A stretch of DNA of 64,000 nucleotides from DATJLY01 sp963773665 (GTDB lineage: Bacteria; Pseudomonadota; Alphaproteobacteria; ATCC43930; CGMCC-115725). The notes beneath the pieces were generated by a model. That model ran no database searches. It was not told the origin of the DNA and saw only the letters and a list, made by a program, of their open reading frames with translations. Numbering within the stretch: the stretch's first letter is position 1; each line of letters starts with the position of its first letter. Where the stretch lies: NCBI GenBank assembly GCA_963773665.1, contig CAVZBZ010000002.1:1116001-1180000 (forward strand), read 5' to 3'. Shown here in pieces: positions 53,486 through 62,741 of the stretch. The translations under genes were made by a program, and so were the position numbers.

Positions 53486-54505
53486 ATGGCGGAGCGCACC
53501 GAACGCACGGACGTGGCGATCATCGGCGCCGGGCCCGTGGGGCTTTTCGCGGTGTTCGAGTGCGGCATGCTCGGCATGCGCTGCGCCGTCTTCGACGTGC
53601 TCGACCGGCCCGGCGGGCAATGCGCCGCGCTCTATCCGGAAAAGCCCATTTACGACATTCCGGGCCATCCCGAGATTGCCGCCGCCGATCTCATCGACCG
53701 GTTGGCCGAGCAGGCGGCGCCCTTTGCGCCGCGCTATCACCTCGGTGCGGCGGTGGAGCGGCTCGAGCAGTTGCCGGGCGGCGGATTTCGCGTCGCCACT
53801 CGCCATATCGCGGTCGAATCGCGTGCCGTCATCATTGCCGCCGGCGTCGGCGCCTTCGGCCCGAACCGGCCGCCGCTGGAGAATATCGAGGAATTCGAGG
53901 GGACGAGCGTCTTCTATCTCGTGACGCGGCGCGAGGAGTTGCGCGGCAAGCGCGTCGTCATTGCGGGCGGCGGCGATTCGGCGGTCGATTGGGCGCTCGC
54001 CCTTGCCGGCGTGGCGGCGCAAGTCATGGTGGTGCACCGCCGCGCCAAATTCCGCGCCGCACCCGAATCGGCACGCCGGCTCGAGGCGCTCGCAAGCGAA
54101 GGCCGCATCGAGCTCGTCATCCCCTTTCAGCTGCACGCGATCGAGGGCGCGCGCGGACAATTGTCCGCGGTGGTCGCGGCCGACCTCGACGGCACAACGC
54201 GACGGCTCGAGGCGGACGTGCTGCTGCCGTTCTTCGGCCTGTCGCAAAATCTCGGACCGATCGCGGAGTGGGGCCTGGCGCTCGACCGGCATCACATCGC
54301 GGTCGAGCCGGCGACCTCGATGACGTCGGCGCGCGGCATTTTCGCGGTGGGCGACATCGCGACCTATCCGGGCAAGCTCAAGCTCATTCTGTCCGGATTT
54401 GCCGAGGCCGCACTCGCCGCGCACGCGATCCATCCGCTGCTCCACCCGGGCGAGGCGCTGCACTTCGAATACTCGACCACGAAGGGCGTGCCGGGACGCG
54501 GGTGA
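53486..54505 (+). CDS. Ferredoxin/flavodoxin--NADP+ reductase, thioredoxin-reductase type
   Basis: A 339-residue flavoprotein. FAD-binding VAIIGAGPVGLFAVFECGML, RPGGQCAALYPEKPIYDIPG, NADPH-binding VVIAGGGDSAVDWALAL and VVHRRAKFRA, and the late GIFAVGDIATYPGKLKLI motif place it in the type 2 FNR family, which lacks the CxxC of thioredoxin reductases. It supplies electrons between NADPH and ferredoxin. It is divergent from tsaE and convergent with divL (16 nt apart). Confidence 0.92.
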   Translation: MAERTERTDVAIIGAGPVGLFAVFECGMLGMRCAVFDVLDRPGGQCAALYPEKPIYDIPGHPEIAAADLIDRLAEQAAPFAPRYHLGAAVERLEQLPGGGFRVATRHIAVESRAVIIAAGVGAFGPNRPPLENIEEFEGTSVFYLVTRREELRGKRVVIAGGGDSAVDWALALAGVAAQVMVVHRRAKFRAAPESARRLEALASEGRIELVIPFQLHAIEGARGQLSAVVAADLDGTTRRLEADVLLPFFGLSQNLGPIAEWGLALDRHHIAVEPATSMTSARGIFAVGDIATYPGKLKLILSGFAEAALAAHAIHPLLHPGEALHFEYSTTKGVPGRG

Positions 54506-54521
54506 AGGTGCGCCGTTTCGC

Positions 54522-56939
54522 TCATTCCCCCGCCGAGCGCAGTGCCTGGGCCTCGACGCGGTCGTTGAGCCAGCAGATGACGGTGGTGCCGATGCCGGGG
54601 CGCGAGCGCAGCTCGACCTCGCCGCCGTGCAGCTCGATGAAGCTCTTGACGAGCGAGAGACCCAGGCCCGGCCCCGACTGGCGCGCGTTCGGATTGCCGC
54701 GCTCGAATTTCTCGAAGATGCGCGCCTGGTCCTCGCGCGGCACGCCGACGCCGGTGTCTGCGACGACGAGCGCGACGCGGTCGCCCTCGCGATAGGCCGC
54801 CAGAGTCACGGTGCCGCCCGACGGCGTGAATTTGAGCGCGTTCGAGACGAGGTTGAAGAGGGCCTGCTTCAACCGCCGCTCGTCGGCCAGGATCGTGCCG
54901 ATCCCGGTCGGGCAATCGAACTGGAGCTTCAGGCCCTGGTTGCGCGCGCGCTCGCGCGTGAAGGTCAGCACGCTCGACATGAGCGCGTGGATATCGACCT
55001 CGTGCGTCTCGAGCTGCATATATCCGGCCTCGATCGTGGCGAGATCGAGAATGTCGTTGATGAGCGACAGGAGCCGGTTCGAGCTGTCGAGAATGCCGCG
55101 GCTGTAGTCGAGCTGACGCGCGTTCAATTCGCCGAAATACTGGTTCGTCAGGATCTCGGCGAAGCCGATGATGGCGTTCAAGGGCGTGCGCAGCTCGTAG
55201 GAGACGTTGGCGATGAACTCGCTCTTGAGGCGGCCAGCGGTCTCGAGCGCCTCGTTGCGCTCGCGCAGCGCCTCTTCGACGCGGGTCGAATCGGTGACGT
55301 CGAGGTACGACAGGAAGATGTTGCCGTCCGGGAGCGGCACGGTGACCGCCTGCAGCACCGATCCGTCGCGGCGCTCGAGCCTTGTGTTCGCTTCGTCGTG
55401 CGCGGTGATGCGGGCGATGATGCGCCGCTTCAGATCGGCCCAGTCGCTGCCGTCGTCCCAGAAGCGGCGCGTCTTCTCGATCACGTCGGCGATGTGCGGC
55501 TCGCCGGCGAGATCCTCGGCCTCGAGCCGCCACATCTGCGCATAGGCCGGGTTCCACAGCTTGAGCCTGCCGTCGCTGCCGAAGACGGCGATCGCCTCGT
55601 AGAGATTGTCGAGCGTCTCGCGCTGGACCTCGATAAGCGTGTTGTAGGAGCGCTCGAGCGCCAGGCGATCGGTTACGTCCTCGTAGGCGAAGATGAGGCC
55701 GCCGAAAGGATGCGGGCTCACGACGAGGCGCAAGGTGCGCTCGTCGGGCAGATGGAGAAGCTCCTCCTGCGGGACGAGAAGCGAGGTGAACATCGCGCGC
55801 TGCTGCTTCTTGAACGAGCGGAAATCGGCGTGCTCCGGCAATCGCCGCCGCTCGCGCAGGCGTTCGAGAACCTCGTCGAGAGTCGGCTCGGTCGCGAGCC
55901 AGTCCTCTTCGAGATTCCACAGGCGGGCGAACGCGGTATTGAAAAATGTCAATCGCGTGTCGGCGCTGTAGATCGCGATCGCGACGGCGATGTTTTCGAG
56001 CACCTCGGCGTGCGCCGCGATATGGCGCGCGAGCTCGGCCTCCTTGTTCTCGAGGTCGGTCAGGTCGCGGGCGAAACCCACGATGTCGCCGTCGGGTCCG
56101 AGCGGCGTCTCGCGGATTTCGACGAGACGGCGCGAACCGGCGATGACGATGTGGTAGGAGCCGGCCGCCAACGCGCCGGTCTGCCGCGCCTTCGCCGCAA
56201 GCTCGCGGCCGCCCTGCGGCACGACGCCGGCGCCCAGTTCGCGGCCCTCGGCCAGCGCCACCGCCACCGTCGCGTCGACCGCCTCGGCATAGGCGCGGTT
56301 GCAGTCCATGAGCGCGAGATCGGAGCGGCGACGGCGCCACATCGGCCTCGGCACCTGGTCGAGAAACTGCCGCAGGCGGTCGCGCTCGCCCTCGGCCGCG
56401 GCCTGCGGAGTTGCATCGGCAACGGAAACGAGGGCGGACAGGGCCCCGTCCCCGCCCCGGATGCGGACGCCCTCGACGGCGACGGCGCTGCCGTCCGCGG
56501 CGAGTCGGGCCGCGAGGGAGAAACCGGCGCCATCCTGCCGGAGCCGCGCGAGCGCCATCTCGAGCGCGCGCCGGGAGGGCTGATCGACTCTTGCGAGGAG
56601 ATCGTCGATGCCGTCGCCGGAGGGCACGAAGTCGAGCGGTCCGGCAGTGAGGCGGCGTCCGCCATCGCCGTGGAGACGGTAGAGCGCCAGGGGCACGGCA
56701 GCGAAGACCGCCTCGCTCTCGGCGATTTGCGCACCCAAGCGGCGCTTTTCCGCTTCGAGCGCGCCGATTCGGCGAGTCTGACGGAGGTAGGCGAGCGCGA
56801 TCACGGCCGCCGCCGCGGCCAATATCGCCACGACCACGGCGCCGGCGAGCGCACCCGGCAAGACCGCGTCGGCGGCATAGGCCGACGATGGGGCGATCGC
56901 CATCGCCCCGGCCACGCCGAGCCATGTCCACCGATGCAC
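54522..56939 (-). CDS. divL: DivL-type PAS sensor kinase with Tyr in place of the H-box His
   Basis: An 805-residue membrane-anchored protein. After an N-terminal helix and a second hydrophobic segment (LPGALAGAVVVAILAAAAAVIAL) come several PAS domains (residues ~85-560), a DHp domain and an HATPase_c domain (NLVSNALKFTP, VADTGVGVPREDQARIFEKFERG, GPGLGLSLVKSFIELHGG). The H-box reads NVSYELRTPLNAIIGFAE: Tyr replaces the phospho-accepting His. That is the hallmark of Caulobacter DivL, which signals through CckA and DivK in the cell cycle. GGAGG upstream supports the GTG at 56939. Placement beside tsaE fits. Confidence 0.85.
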   Translation of the reverse strand: MHRWTWLGVAGAMAIAPSSAYAADAVLPGALAGAVVVAILAAAAAVIALAYLRQTRRIGALEAEKRRLGAQIAESEAVFAAVPLALYRLHGDGGRRLTAGPLDFVPSGDGIDDLLARVDQPSRRALEMALARLRQDGAGFSLAARLAADGSAVAVEGVRIRGGDGALSALVSVADATPQAAAEGERDRLRQFLDQVPRPMWRRRRSDLALMDCNRAYAEAVDATVAVALAEGRELGAGVVPQGGRELAAKARQTGALAAGSYHIVIAGSRRLVEIRETPLGPDGDIVGFARDLTDLENKEAELARHIAAHAEVLENIAVAIAIYSADTRLTFFNTAFARLWNLEEDWLATEPTLDEVLERLRERRRLPEHADFRSFKKQQRAMFTSLLVPQEELLHLPDERTLRLVVSPHPFGGLIFAYEDVTDRLALERSYNTLIEVQRETLDNLYEAIAVFGSDGRLKLWNPAYAQMWRLEAEDLAGEPHIADVIEKTRRFWDDGSDWADLKRRIIARITAHDEANTRLERRDGSVLQAVTVPLPDGNIFLSYLDVTDSTRVEEALRERNEALETAGRLKSEFIANVSYELRTPLNAIIGFAEILTNQYFGELNARQLDYSRGILDSSNRLLSLINDILDLATIEAGYMQLETHEVDIHALMSSVLTFTRERARNQGLKLQFDCPTGIGTILADERRLKQALFNLVSNALKFTPSGGTVTLAAYREGDRVALVVADTGVGVPREDQARIFEKFERGNPNARQSGPGLGLSLVKSFIELHGGEVELRSRPGIGTTVICWLNDRVEAQALRSAGE

Positions 56940-57041
56940 GCTCTGCCCCTCCGGCAATCCCCACCCGCGGAAGAGCGGATTATGACCGCCGCACGCGGGC
57001 GGCGCAGGCAAAAAATGCGCCGACGCTCTTCAACCGCCGGT

Positions 57042-58817
57042 TCAGGCGAGCGCGTTGTAGTCGTCGAGGAGGGCGGCGATGCGGCCGTCGTCGAGCTGAT
57101 CCATGATGGCGCGCGCGCGGTGCCCGGCGGAGGCGAGGTCGAGGCGGCGTATCCGCTCCTTGACGCGCGGGATGTTGGATGGCGCCATCGACAGGTCGCG
57201 GATGCCGAGGCCGAGGAGAAGCGCGGTGAAGCGCGGATCCCCCGCCATCTCGCCGCACAGGCTCACGCCCTTCCGCGCCCGGAGCGCCGCCTCGACCGAG
57301 AACTGGATGAGGCGCAGCACCGCCGGGTGGAGCGGGTTGTAGAGATGCGCAACCTGCTCGTCGCCGCGGTCGATCGCGAGCGTGTACTGGATCAGATCGT
57401 TGGTGCCGATCGAAAAGAAATCGGCGACGCCGGCGAGCGCGTCGGCGGCAAGGGCCGCGCCCGGTATCTCGATCATGACGCCCAGGGGCGGCAGCGGATC
57501 GGGCACGCGCACGCCGCGGCGGCGCAGCCGCCGCGCCGTCTGCACCATCGCCTCGCGCACGCGGTGGACCTCGCCGACGCTCGAGATCATCGGCAGCAGA
57601 ATCCGCACCGGCCCCAACGTGGCCGCGCGCAGCATCGCCGCGAGCTGCGCGTCGAGCAGACGGCGCTCCTTGAGCGAGAGGCGAATGGCGCGAAGCCCCA
57701 GCGCCGGATTGTTGCCCTCGCTCACCATCACCGTGTTGAGGGGTGCCGCGAGCTTGTCGCCGCCGATGTCGAGCGTGCGAATCGTGACCGGCTTTCCGTC
57801 CATGCCGCGCACGAGATCGGCATAGGCCTTGTACTGCTCGTCCTCGTCGGGCAGGTCCTCGCGGTTCATGTAGAGGAACTCGGTGCGGACGAGGCCCAGT
57901 CCCTGCGCGCCCGCGGCCAATGCCTGATCGAGCTCGCGCGGCAGCTCGAGATTGGCCTGGAGCGTGATCTCGACGCTGTCGCGGGTCACGGCCGGAAGGC
58001 GGCGCAGGCGCTGCAGGCGGCGCTGCTCGCGCTCGAGCGCGTCGCGCTGCAGGGTGTAGCGCTCGATCGTGGCGCGCGCGGGATTGAGGATGACGAGTCC
58101 CGCGCCGCCGTCGATCAGAACCGGAGCGCCCGGCTCGACGCCGGCCAGAAGCTCGGCGACGCCGAGCACGGCGGGCAGGTTCAAGGCGCGCGCCATGATC
58201 GCGGTGTGGCTTTCGGCGCCGCCCAGGACGGTCGCGAACCCCGCGATGCGGCGCGGATCGAGCAGTGCCGTGTCGGCAGGCGTCAGCTCCTCCGCCAGGA
58301 TGACCGTGCCCTCGGGCAGCGATTGGAACGTGGCATAGGGCGTCTTGGTGAGGTTGCGCAGCAGGCGAGATCCTACGACCCGCACATCCTCGACCCGGCC
58401 GGCGAGATAGGCGTCGCCCATCGCGGCGAAGCCTTCGCCGATCTCGCCAATCTCGGACTGGACCGCGCGCTCGGCATTGATGCGGTCTTCCTCGATGCGC
58501 CGCTCGACGCCGCGCACGAGGCGCGAATTGAACAGCATGGCGAGATGGGCATCGAGCAGATAGCCCATCTCCTCGGCCGCGGCGCCATGCACCGCCGCCG
58601 ACTTAACCTTGAGCTTCTTAAGCTGCTTCAGCGAAAGCTGCACCGCGCCGTGAAAGCGCGCGAGCTCGGCCTCGAGCCCGCCCGCTTCGATGCGGTATTC
58701 GGGCACAACGATGTGGGTATCCTCGCTGACGAAGGCGGGGCCGATGGCGATCCCCGGCGAGATCGCCAGTCCCTGCAGCACCCGTTCTTCCTTTGCCGTT
58801 GCCCCCTCACTCCTCAT
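57042..58817 (-). CDS. ptsP: PTS enzyme I (phosphoenolpyruvate-protein phosphotransferase)
   Basis: A 591-residue EI without an N-terminal GAF domain. The phosphorylated His is in GGAESHTAIMARAL, and the PEP-binding barrel includes GLGLVRTEFLYM, RTLDIGGDK, GVMIEIPGA and FFSIGTNDLIQYTLAIDRG, with the catalytic Cys in VSLCGEMAGD. It phosphorylates HPr; no sugar permease is encoded here, so the role is regulatory. Its ATG lies 11 nt inside the ptsH end. Confidence 0.93.
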   Translation of the reverse strand: MRSEGATAKEERVLQGLAISPGIAIGPAFVSEDTHIVVPEYRIEAGGLEAELARFHGAVQLSLKQLKKLKVKSAAVHGAAAEEMGYLLDAHLAMLFNSRLVRGVERRIEEDRINAERAVQSEIGEIGEGFAAMGDAYLAGRVEDVRVVGSRLLRNLTKTPYATFQSLPEGTVILAEELTPADTALLDPRRIAGFATVLGGAESHTAIMARALNLPAVLGVAELLAGVEPGAPVLIDGGAGLVILNPARATIERYTLQRDALEREQRRLQRLRRLPAVTRDSVEITLQANLELPRELDQALAAGAQGLGLVRTEFLYMNREDLPDEDEQYKAYADLVRGMDGKPVTIRTLDIGGDKLAAPLNTVMVSEGNNPALGLRAIRLSLKERRLLDAQLAAMLRAATLGPVRILLPMISSVGEVHRVREAMVQTARRLRRRGVRVPDPLPPLGVMIEIPGAALAADALAGVADFFSIGTNDLIQYTLAIDRGDEQVAHLYNPLHPAVLRLIQFSVEAALRARKGVSLCGEMAGDPRFTALLLGLGIRDLSMAPSNIPRVKERIRRLDLASAGHRARAIMDQLDDGRIAALLDDYNALA

Positions 58818-59103
58818 CGAAGCCACCCGAGATGAGCGCCGCGAGCGCCACCACCGCGCGCTCGGCGTCGGGGCCCGTGGCATGCAGCTCTATCTCGGTG
58901 CCGGGGCCGGCGGCAAGCATCATCAGGCCCATGATCGAACGGCCCGAAACCGTGGTGCCGTTCTTCGCGACCGTAACCTCGGCGGAAAACTCGAAGGCGA
59001 GCTTGACGAAGCGCGCGGCGGCGCGCGCGTGCAGGCCGCGGCGGTTGCAGATCGTGACCTTTCGTTGGGCGCTCGCGTTCCCCGGGACGGGCGGCTCGTC
59101 CAT
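58807..59103 (-). CDS. ptsH: Phosphocarrier protein HPr
   Basis: A 98-residue HPr. The EI-phosphorylated His is in NRRGLHARAAARF and the HprK-target Ser is in SGRSIMGLMMLAAGPG. Both sites are intact, so it can relay phosphate to EIIA proteins and also be switched by HprK, consistent with the adjacent gene. I chose the ATG at 59103 that overlaps the EIIA stop by one base. Confidence 0.95.
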   Translation of the reverse strand: MDEPPVPGNASAQRKVTICNRRGLHARAAARFVKLAFEFSAEVTVAKNGTTVSGRSIMGLMMLAAGPGTEIELHATGPDAERAVVALAALISGGFDEE

Positions 59104-59507
59104 CAACGCACGTCGGCGAGGAGCTGCGACGCGACGTTGATGTATTTGCGTCCTGCCTCCTGCGCGCCGCGCACGGCATTCGCCAGCGTCTCGGTCTGGC
59201 GCAGGCTTGCGAGCTTGATCAGCATCGGCAGGTTGATGCCGGCGATGACCTCGATCTTGGCCTTGTCCATGATCGAGATCGCGAGATTGGACGGCGTGCC
59301 GCCGAACATGTCGGTGAGCAGCACGACGCCGTTGCCGTCGTCGACCTCGCCGACCGAGCGCAGGATGTCCTGGCGGCGCTTTTCCATGTCGTCGTCGGGG
59401 CCGATGCAGACGGCGACGATGTTGCGCTGGGGGCCCACGACGTGCTCGAGCGCCGCGATGAATTCCGCAGCGAGCCGGCCATGGGTGACGAGAACCATTC
59501 CGATCAT
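59103..59507 (-). CDS. PTS EIIA component, mannose type
   Basis: A 134-residue EIIA-Man. The phosphorylatable His is residue 9 in MVLVTHGRLA; LTDMFGGTPSNLAIS is conserved. With no EIIB, EIIC or EIID nearby it serves as a phosphate sink or regulator. It overlaps rapZ by 4 nt and ptsH by 1 nt. In alphaproteobacteria this EIIA is part of the ChvGI-HprK-PTS cluster. Confidence 0.93.
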   Translation of the reverse strand: MIGMVLVTHGRLAAEFIAALEHVVGPQRNIVAVCIGPDDDMEKRRQDILRSVGEVDDGNGVVLLTDMFGGTPSNLAISIMDKAKIEVIAGINLPMLIKLASLRQTETLANAVRGAQEAGRKYINVASQLLADVR

Positions 59508-60433
59508 GCGATGTCCTTCACAGGCTGGGCCGGCGTCCGGGCGAGACCCGCAGCGGTTTCCGAAGCGCGGTCGATGTCGCGATGCGCGAGCTCGACGTGC
59601 CGGCCCTTGCGTCTGAGCCAGGCCGCGAGCCGCTCGGCCGAGAAGACCGAGCGATGGCGGCCGCCGGTGCAGCCGATGGCAATGGTGAGATAGCTCCGCC
59701 CCTCGCGCTCATAGCATGGGAGCACGTCCTCGACCCAGCTGCACAGCCGGTCGAAGAGGCGATGGAAATTGGCATCTTGCTCGATATAGGCGCCGACATC
59801 CGGGTCGCGCCCGTCGCGCGGACGCAGCTCGTCGACGTAATGCGGATTGCGCAGGAAGCGGACGTCGAACACGAGATCGGCGTCGCGCGGCAGGCCGTGG
59901 CGATAGGCGAACGAGGTGACGAAGATGGCGATGCCGGGCTCGGCGTCGAGCGCGAAATGGCCGTGCAGCACGCGCCGCAGGTCCGACGGCGTGATCGCCG
60001 AGCTGTCGATGATGAGATCGGCGCGGCCGCGCAGCGGCCAGATGCGCTGACGCTCGAGCCGGATGCCGTCCGCGACGGGGCGCTCGAGCGCCAGCGGATG
60101 GCGGCGGCGCGTCTCGGTATAGCGCCGCTCGAGCAGCTCGTCGGCACAGTCGAGAAAGATCACCTTGAGATCGACCTGGTCATCGGCAAGCCGGTCGAGC
60201 GCCTCGGCGAGAGCGGGCGCGGCGAAGTCGCGCGTGCGCACATCGACGCCGACCGCAAGCGGCGAACGCGCCGCCTGCGCACCGACGAGACTCGGCAGGA
60301 GCGACAGCGGCAGATTGTCCACCGCCTCATAGCCCATGTCCTCGAGCGCCTTCAGCGCCGTCGAACGCCCCGCCCCCGACATGCCGGTCACGACCAGCAC
60401 GCGGTGCCGGCTGGGGCGACACTCTGCACTCAT
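59504..60433 (-). CDS. rapZ: RNase adapter RapZ / YvcJ-family nucleotide-binding protein
   Basis: A 309-residue P-loop protein. Walker A is GMSGAGRST with Arg for the usual Lys, a variant found in this family. VDNLPLSLLP, DVRTRDF, FLDCADELLERRYTETRR, FDVRFLRNPHYV and the C-terminal GCTGGRHRSV are hallmarks. In E. coli RapZ controls glucosamine-6-phosphate synthase through small RNAs; the alphaproteobacterial role is less clear. Overlaps hprK by 4 nt. Confidence 0.94.
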   Translation of the reverse strand: MSAECRPSRHRVLVVTGMSGAGRSTALKALEDMGYEAVDNLPLSLLPSLVGAQAARSPLAVGVDVRTRDFAAPALAEALDRLADDQVDLKVIFLDCADELLERRYTETRRRHPLALERPVADGIRLERQRIWPLRGRADLIIDSSAITPSDLRRVLHGHFALDAEPGIAIFVTSFAYRHGLPRDADLVFDVRFLRNPHYVDELRPRDGRDPDVGAYIEQDANFHRLFDRLCSWVEDVLPCYEREGRSYLTIAIGCTGGRHRSVFSAERLAAWLRRKGRHVELAHRDIDRASETAAGLARTPAQPVKDIA

Positions 60434-60876
60434 GGCAGGGCGAGCGCTCCCGCCAGCGGCGGCGTGACGAGCGCTTTCATGGCAAGCCGCAGCTTCGCCG
60501 GCGCCGATGCCGCGTGAGGATCGAGTGCGATGACCGGAACGGAGATGCCATCGATCGTGCGAAAGCGCGGCTCCGGCAGCCGCTCGATCGCCAACTCCTC
60601 GGCAAGCTCGACGATGAGGCGCAGGGGCGCGCGCGCGCGATGCGGCACGCGCACGATGCCGAGCCCGCGCACCTCGATGAGGCCGGCGAGCGCCGCCGGC
60701 GCGCTCATCGCCAAGTCGGTTCCGCTGCGCTGCACTTCTGTCTGGTCGTCGGCCACGAGGCGGGCGCCTTCGTCGATGAGACGCAAAGCCAGATCGGACT
60801 TCCCACTGCCCGACGGCCCCTGCAACAGGACGCCTGCGTCCCCGATTGCAATCGAAGTGCCATAAAGGCAGGTCAT
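60430..60876 (-). CDS. hprK: HPr kinase/phosphorylase, short alphaproteobacterial form
   Basis: A 148-residue kinase domain without the N-terminal domain of Gram-positive HprK. Walker A GPSGSGKSDLALRL, VADDQTEV and the signature EVRGLGIVRVPH are present. It phosphorylates Ser of HPr and links carbon or PEP status to the PTS and ChvGI. The 164-nt gap upstream holds a TTGACA box (60909-60914), so an internal promoter is possible. Confidence 0.93.
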   Translation of the reverse strand: MTCLYGTSIAIGDAGVLLQGPSGSGKSDLALRLIDEGARLVADDQTEVQRSGTDLAMSAPAALAGLIEVRGLGIVRVPHRARAPLRLIVELAEELAIERLPEPRFRTIDGISVPVIALDPHAASAPAKLRLAMKALVTPPLAGALALP

Positions 60877-61040
60877 AGGGCGCTTTAGGTGCGCCGCCCC
60901 AAGGTTAATGTCAATGGTCTCGCGGTGCACCGAACGGTTGTGGATAATTCTGCTCAACCCATAGTTGATCGAGCCGCATCCAGCCCCACGGCTAGACTGG
61001 CGCCGCATGTTCATATTGCTATGCAGCGGAGACCGCGGTC

Positions 61041-62741
61041 TCACGCCATCGGCAAGCTCACGATGAAGCGGGCGCCCAAAATCGTGCCGTCGGCAGCGCT
61101 GCGATTTTCCGCCGTGATCGTGCCGCGATGCGCCTCGACGATCTGCTTGGAGATCGACAATCCCAATCCCGAATGCGTGCCGAATTTCTCGCCGGCCGGG
61201 CGCTCGCTGTAGAAGCGCTCGAAGATCGCTTCGAGCTTGCCCTCGGGCAGACCTGGCCCTTCGTCCTCGACCACGACCTCGATACGGTCGCCGCGCCGCG
61301 CGGCGGCGATGCGGATGATGCCGCCCGGCGGGCTGAACGAGGCGGCGTTGGCGATGAGATTGCGGAACACCTGAACAAGCCGGCTGTCGATGCCGAGCAC
61401 GGCCAGCTCGGCGCTGCGGCCGCCGGTCGCGGGCAGCGACAGGACAAGCTGCGGCGCGCCCTCGGGCGCGGTCTCGCGGTGCACTTCGACGAGGGTTTCG
61501 AGCACGCGCTCGATCGCGACCGGCTCGGTCTCGCCGCGCGACAATTCGGCATCCAGCCGCGAGGCGTCCGAGATATCGGTGATGAGCCGGTCGAGCCGTT
61601 CCACGTCCTCTTGCACCAGCGCCATGAGCTTGCGCTGCTTTACAGGATCCTCGACCCGCGCCGCGGTTTCGACCGCACTCTTGAGCGAGGTGAGCGGGAT
61701 TCTTGATCTCGTGCGCGACATCGGCGGCGAAGCGCTCGATCGCGTCCATGCGCTGCCACAGCGCTGCCGTCATGTCGCGCTGAGCGCCGCGGAGAGATCG
61801 CCGATCTCGTCGCGCCGCTTGGTCAGATCCGGTATCGCCACGTGGCGTCCGGGCAGGCGGCGCACGCGCTCGGCCGCGGCGGCAAGCCGCCGCACCGGCT
61901 GCACGATCGTGCCGGCGAGATAGATCGAAAGCAGCACCGTCACGCCGAGCGCAATGACGAAGACCTTCAGGATCTCGAAGCGCACGGCGCGCACCGCCTG
62001 CTCGATCTCGCCGCTGCCCTTCGACAGCAGCACGGTGCCAAGCACCTGCTTGTAGCGCTGCACCGGGACGGCGACGGTGAGAAGCAGGCCGCCGCTTTGC
62101 CTGTCCTCGCGCACCGCGGTGACAATGTCGCCGGCGAGCGCGCGCCCGACCTCGGGATAGTCGCCAGCGCTTTCCTCCGGGCGCTCGCGATAGGGCCGGT
62201 AGCTCGAATGCCACGGCAGCGTGCTGCTCAAAAAACGCGAGGCGGCGGCGTCGATGCGGTCGAGCAATCCGACCGAGCCCGGCGCCGGCAGCTCCTGCAC
62301 CTGCACCGCGCCGCCCGGACCGCGCATCACCCTGGTATCGCCGACGAGCGCGCCCTGATTGTCGAACAGCCGCGCCCGCGTGTGGGTCGGCTCGACGAGA
62401 CGCCGCATCATGTCGCGGCCGAGTTCGGGCACGAGCGCCTCGCCCTCGCCCGCGACGTCGATGACCGCGCCCTCGCCCAAGGCGGCCGCGAAGATCTGGC
62501 CCTGGGTCTTCAGCGATTCGAGCTCGGCCGAGACGAGGCTCTGCTGATATTCGCCGAGATAGAGAAGGCCGAGCCCCAAAAGCGCGATCGCCAGCACGTT
62601 GACGGCGAGAATGCGGCGCGTGAGCGGCGAAAGGCGACGTCTGCGCCGCCGCCGTGCCGCCGCGGGCGCTTCGGCCGGTTGCGCCGCTGGCGTTCGAACG
62701 GTCTCCGGCTCAGCGGTCGCGGTAGCGATACCCGACGCCAT
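61041..62741 (-). CDS. chvG: Sensor histidine kinase ChvG (two frame breaks)
   Basis: About 567 residues when joined. Basic N-terminus, TM1 (ILAVNVLAIALLGLGLLYLG), a periplasmic sensor domain, TM2 (VFVIALGVTVLLSIYLAG), HAMP, then the H-box ADVAHEIKNPLTS and the ATPase NLIANAASFSPP, EDEGPGLPEGKLEAIFERFYS and GLGLSISKQ. One base appears missing near 61775 and one extra near 61698, both between HAMP and H-box. It senses envelope or acid stress in relatives and phosphorylates ChvI. The start overlaps the chvI end by 32 nt. Confidence 0.88.

Noticed and set aside
54399..58835. A 1478-codon open frame on the plus strand
   Set aside because: It is antisense to divL and ptsP, both well supported. 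Its Arg/Glu/Ala/Leu-heavy composition has no domain pattern; GC-rich genes commonly leave such open antisense frames.
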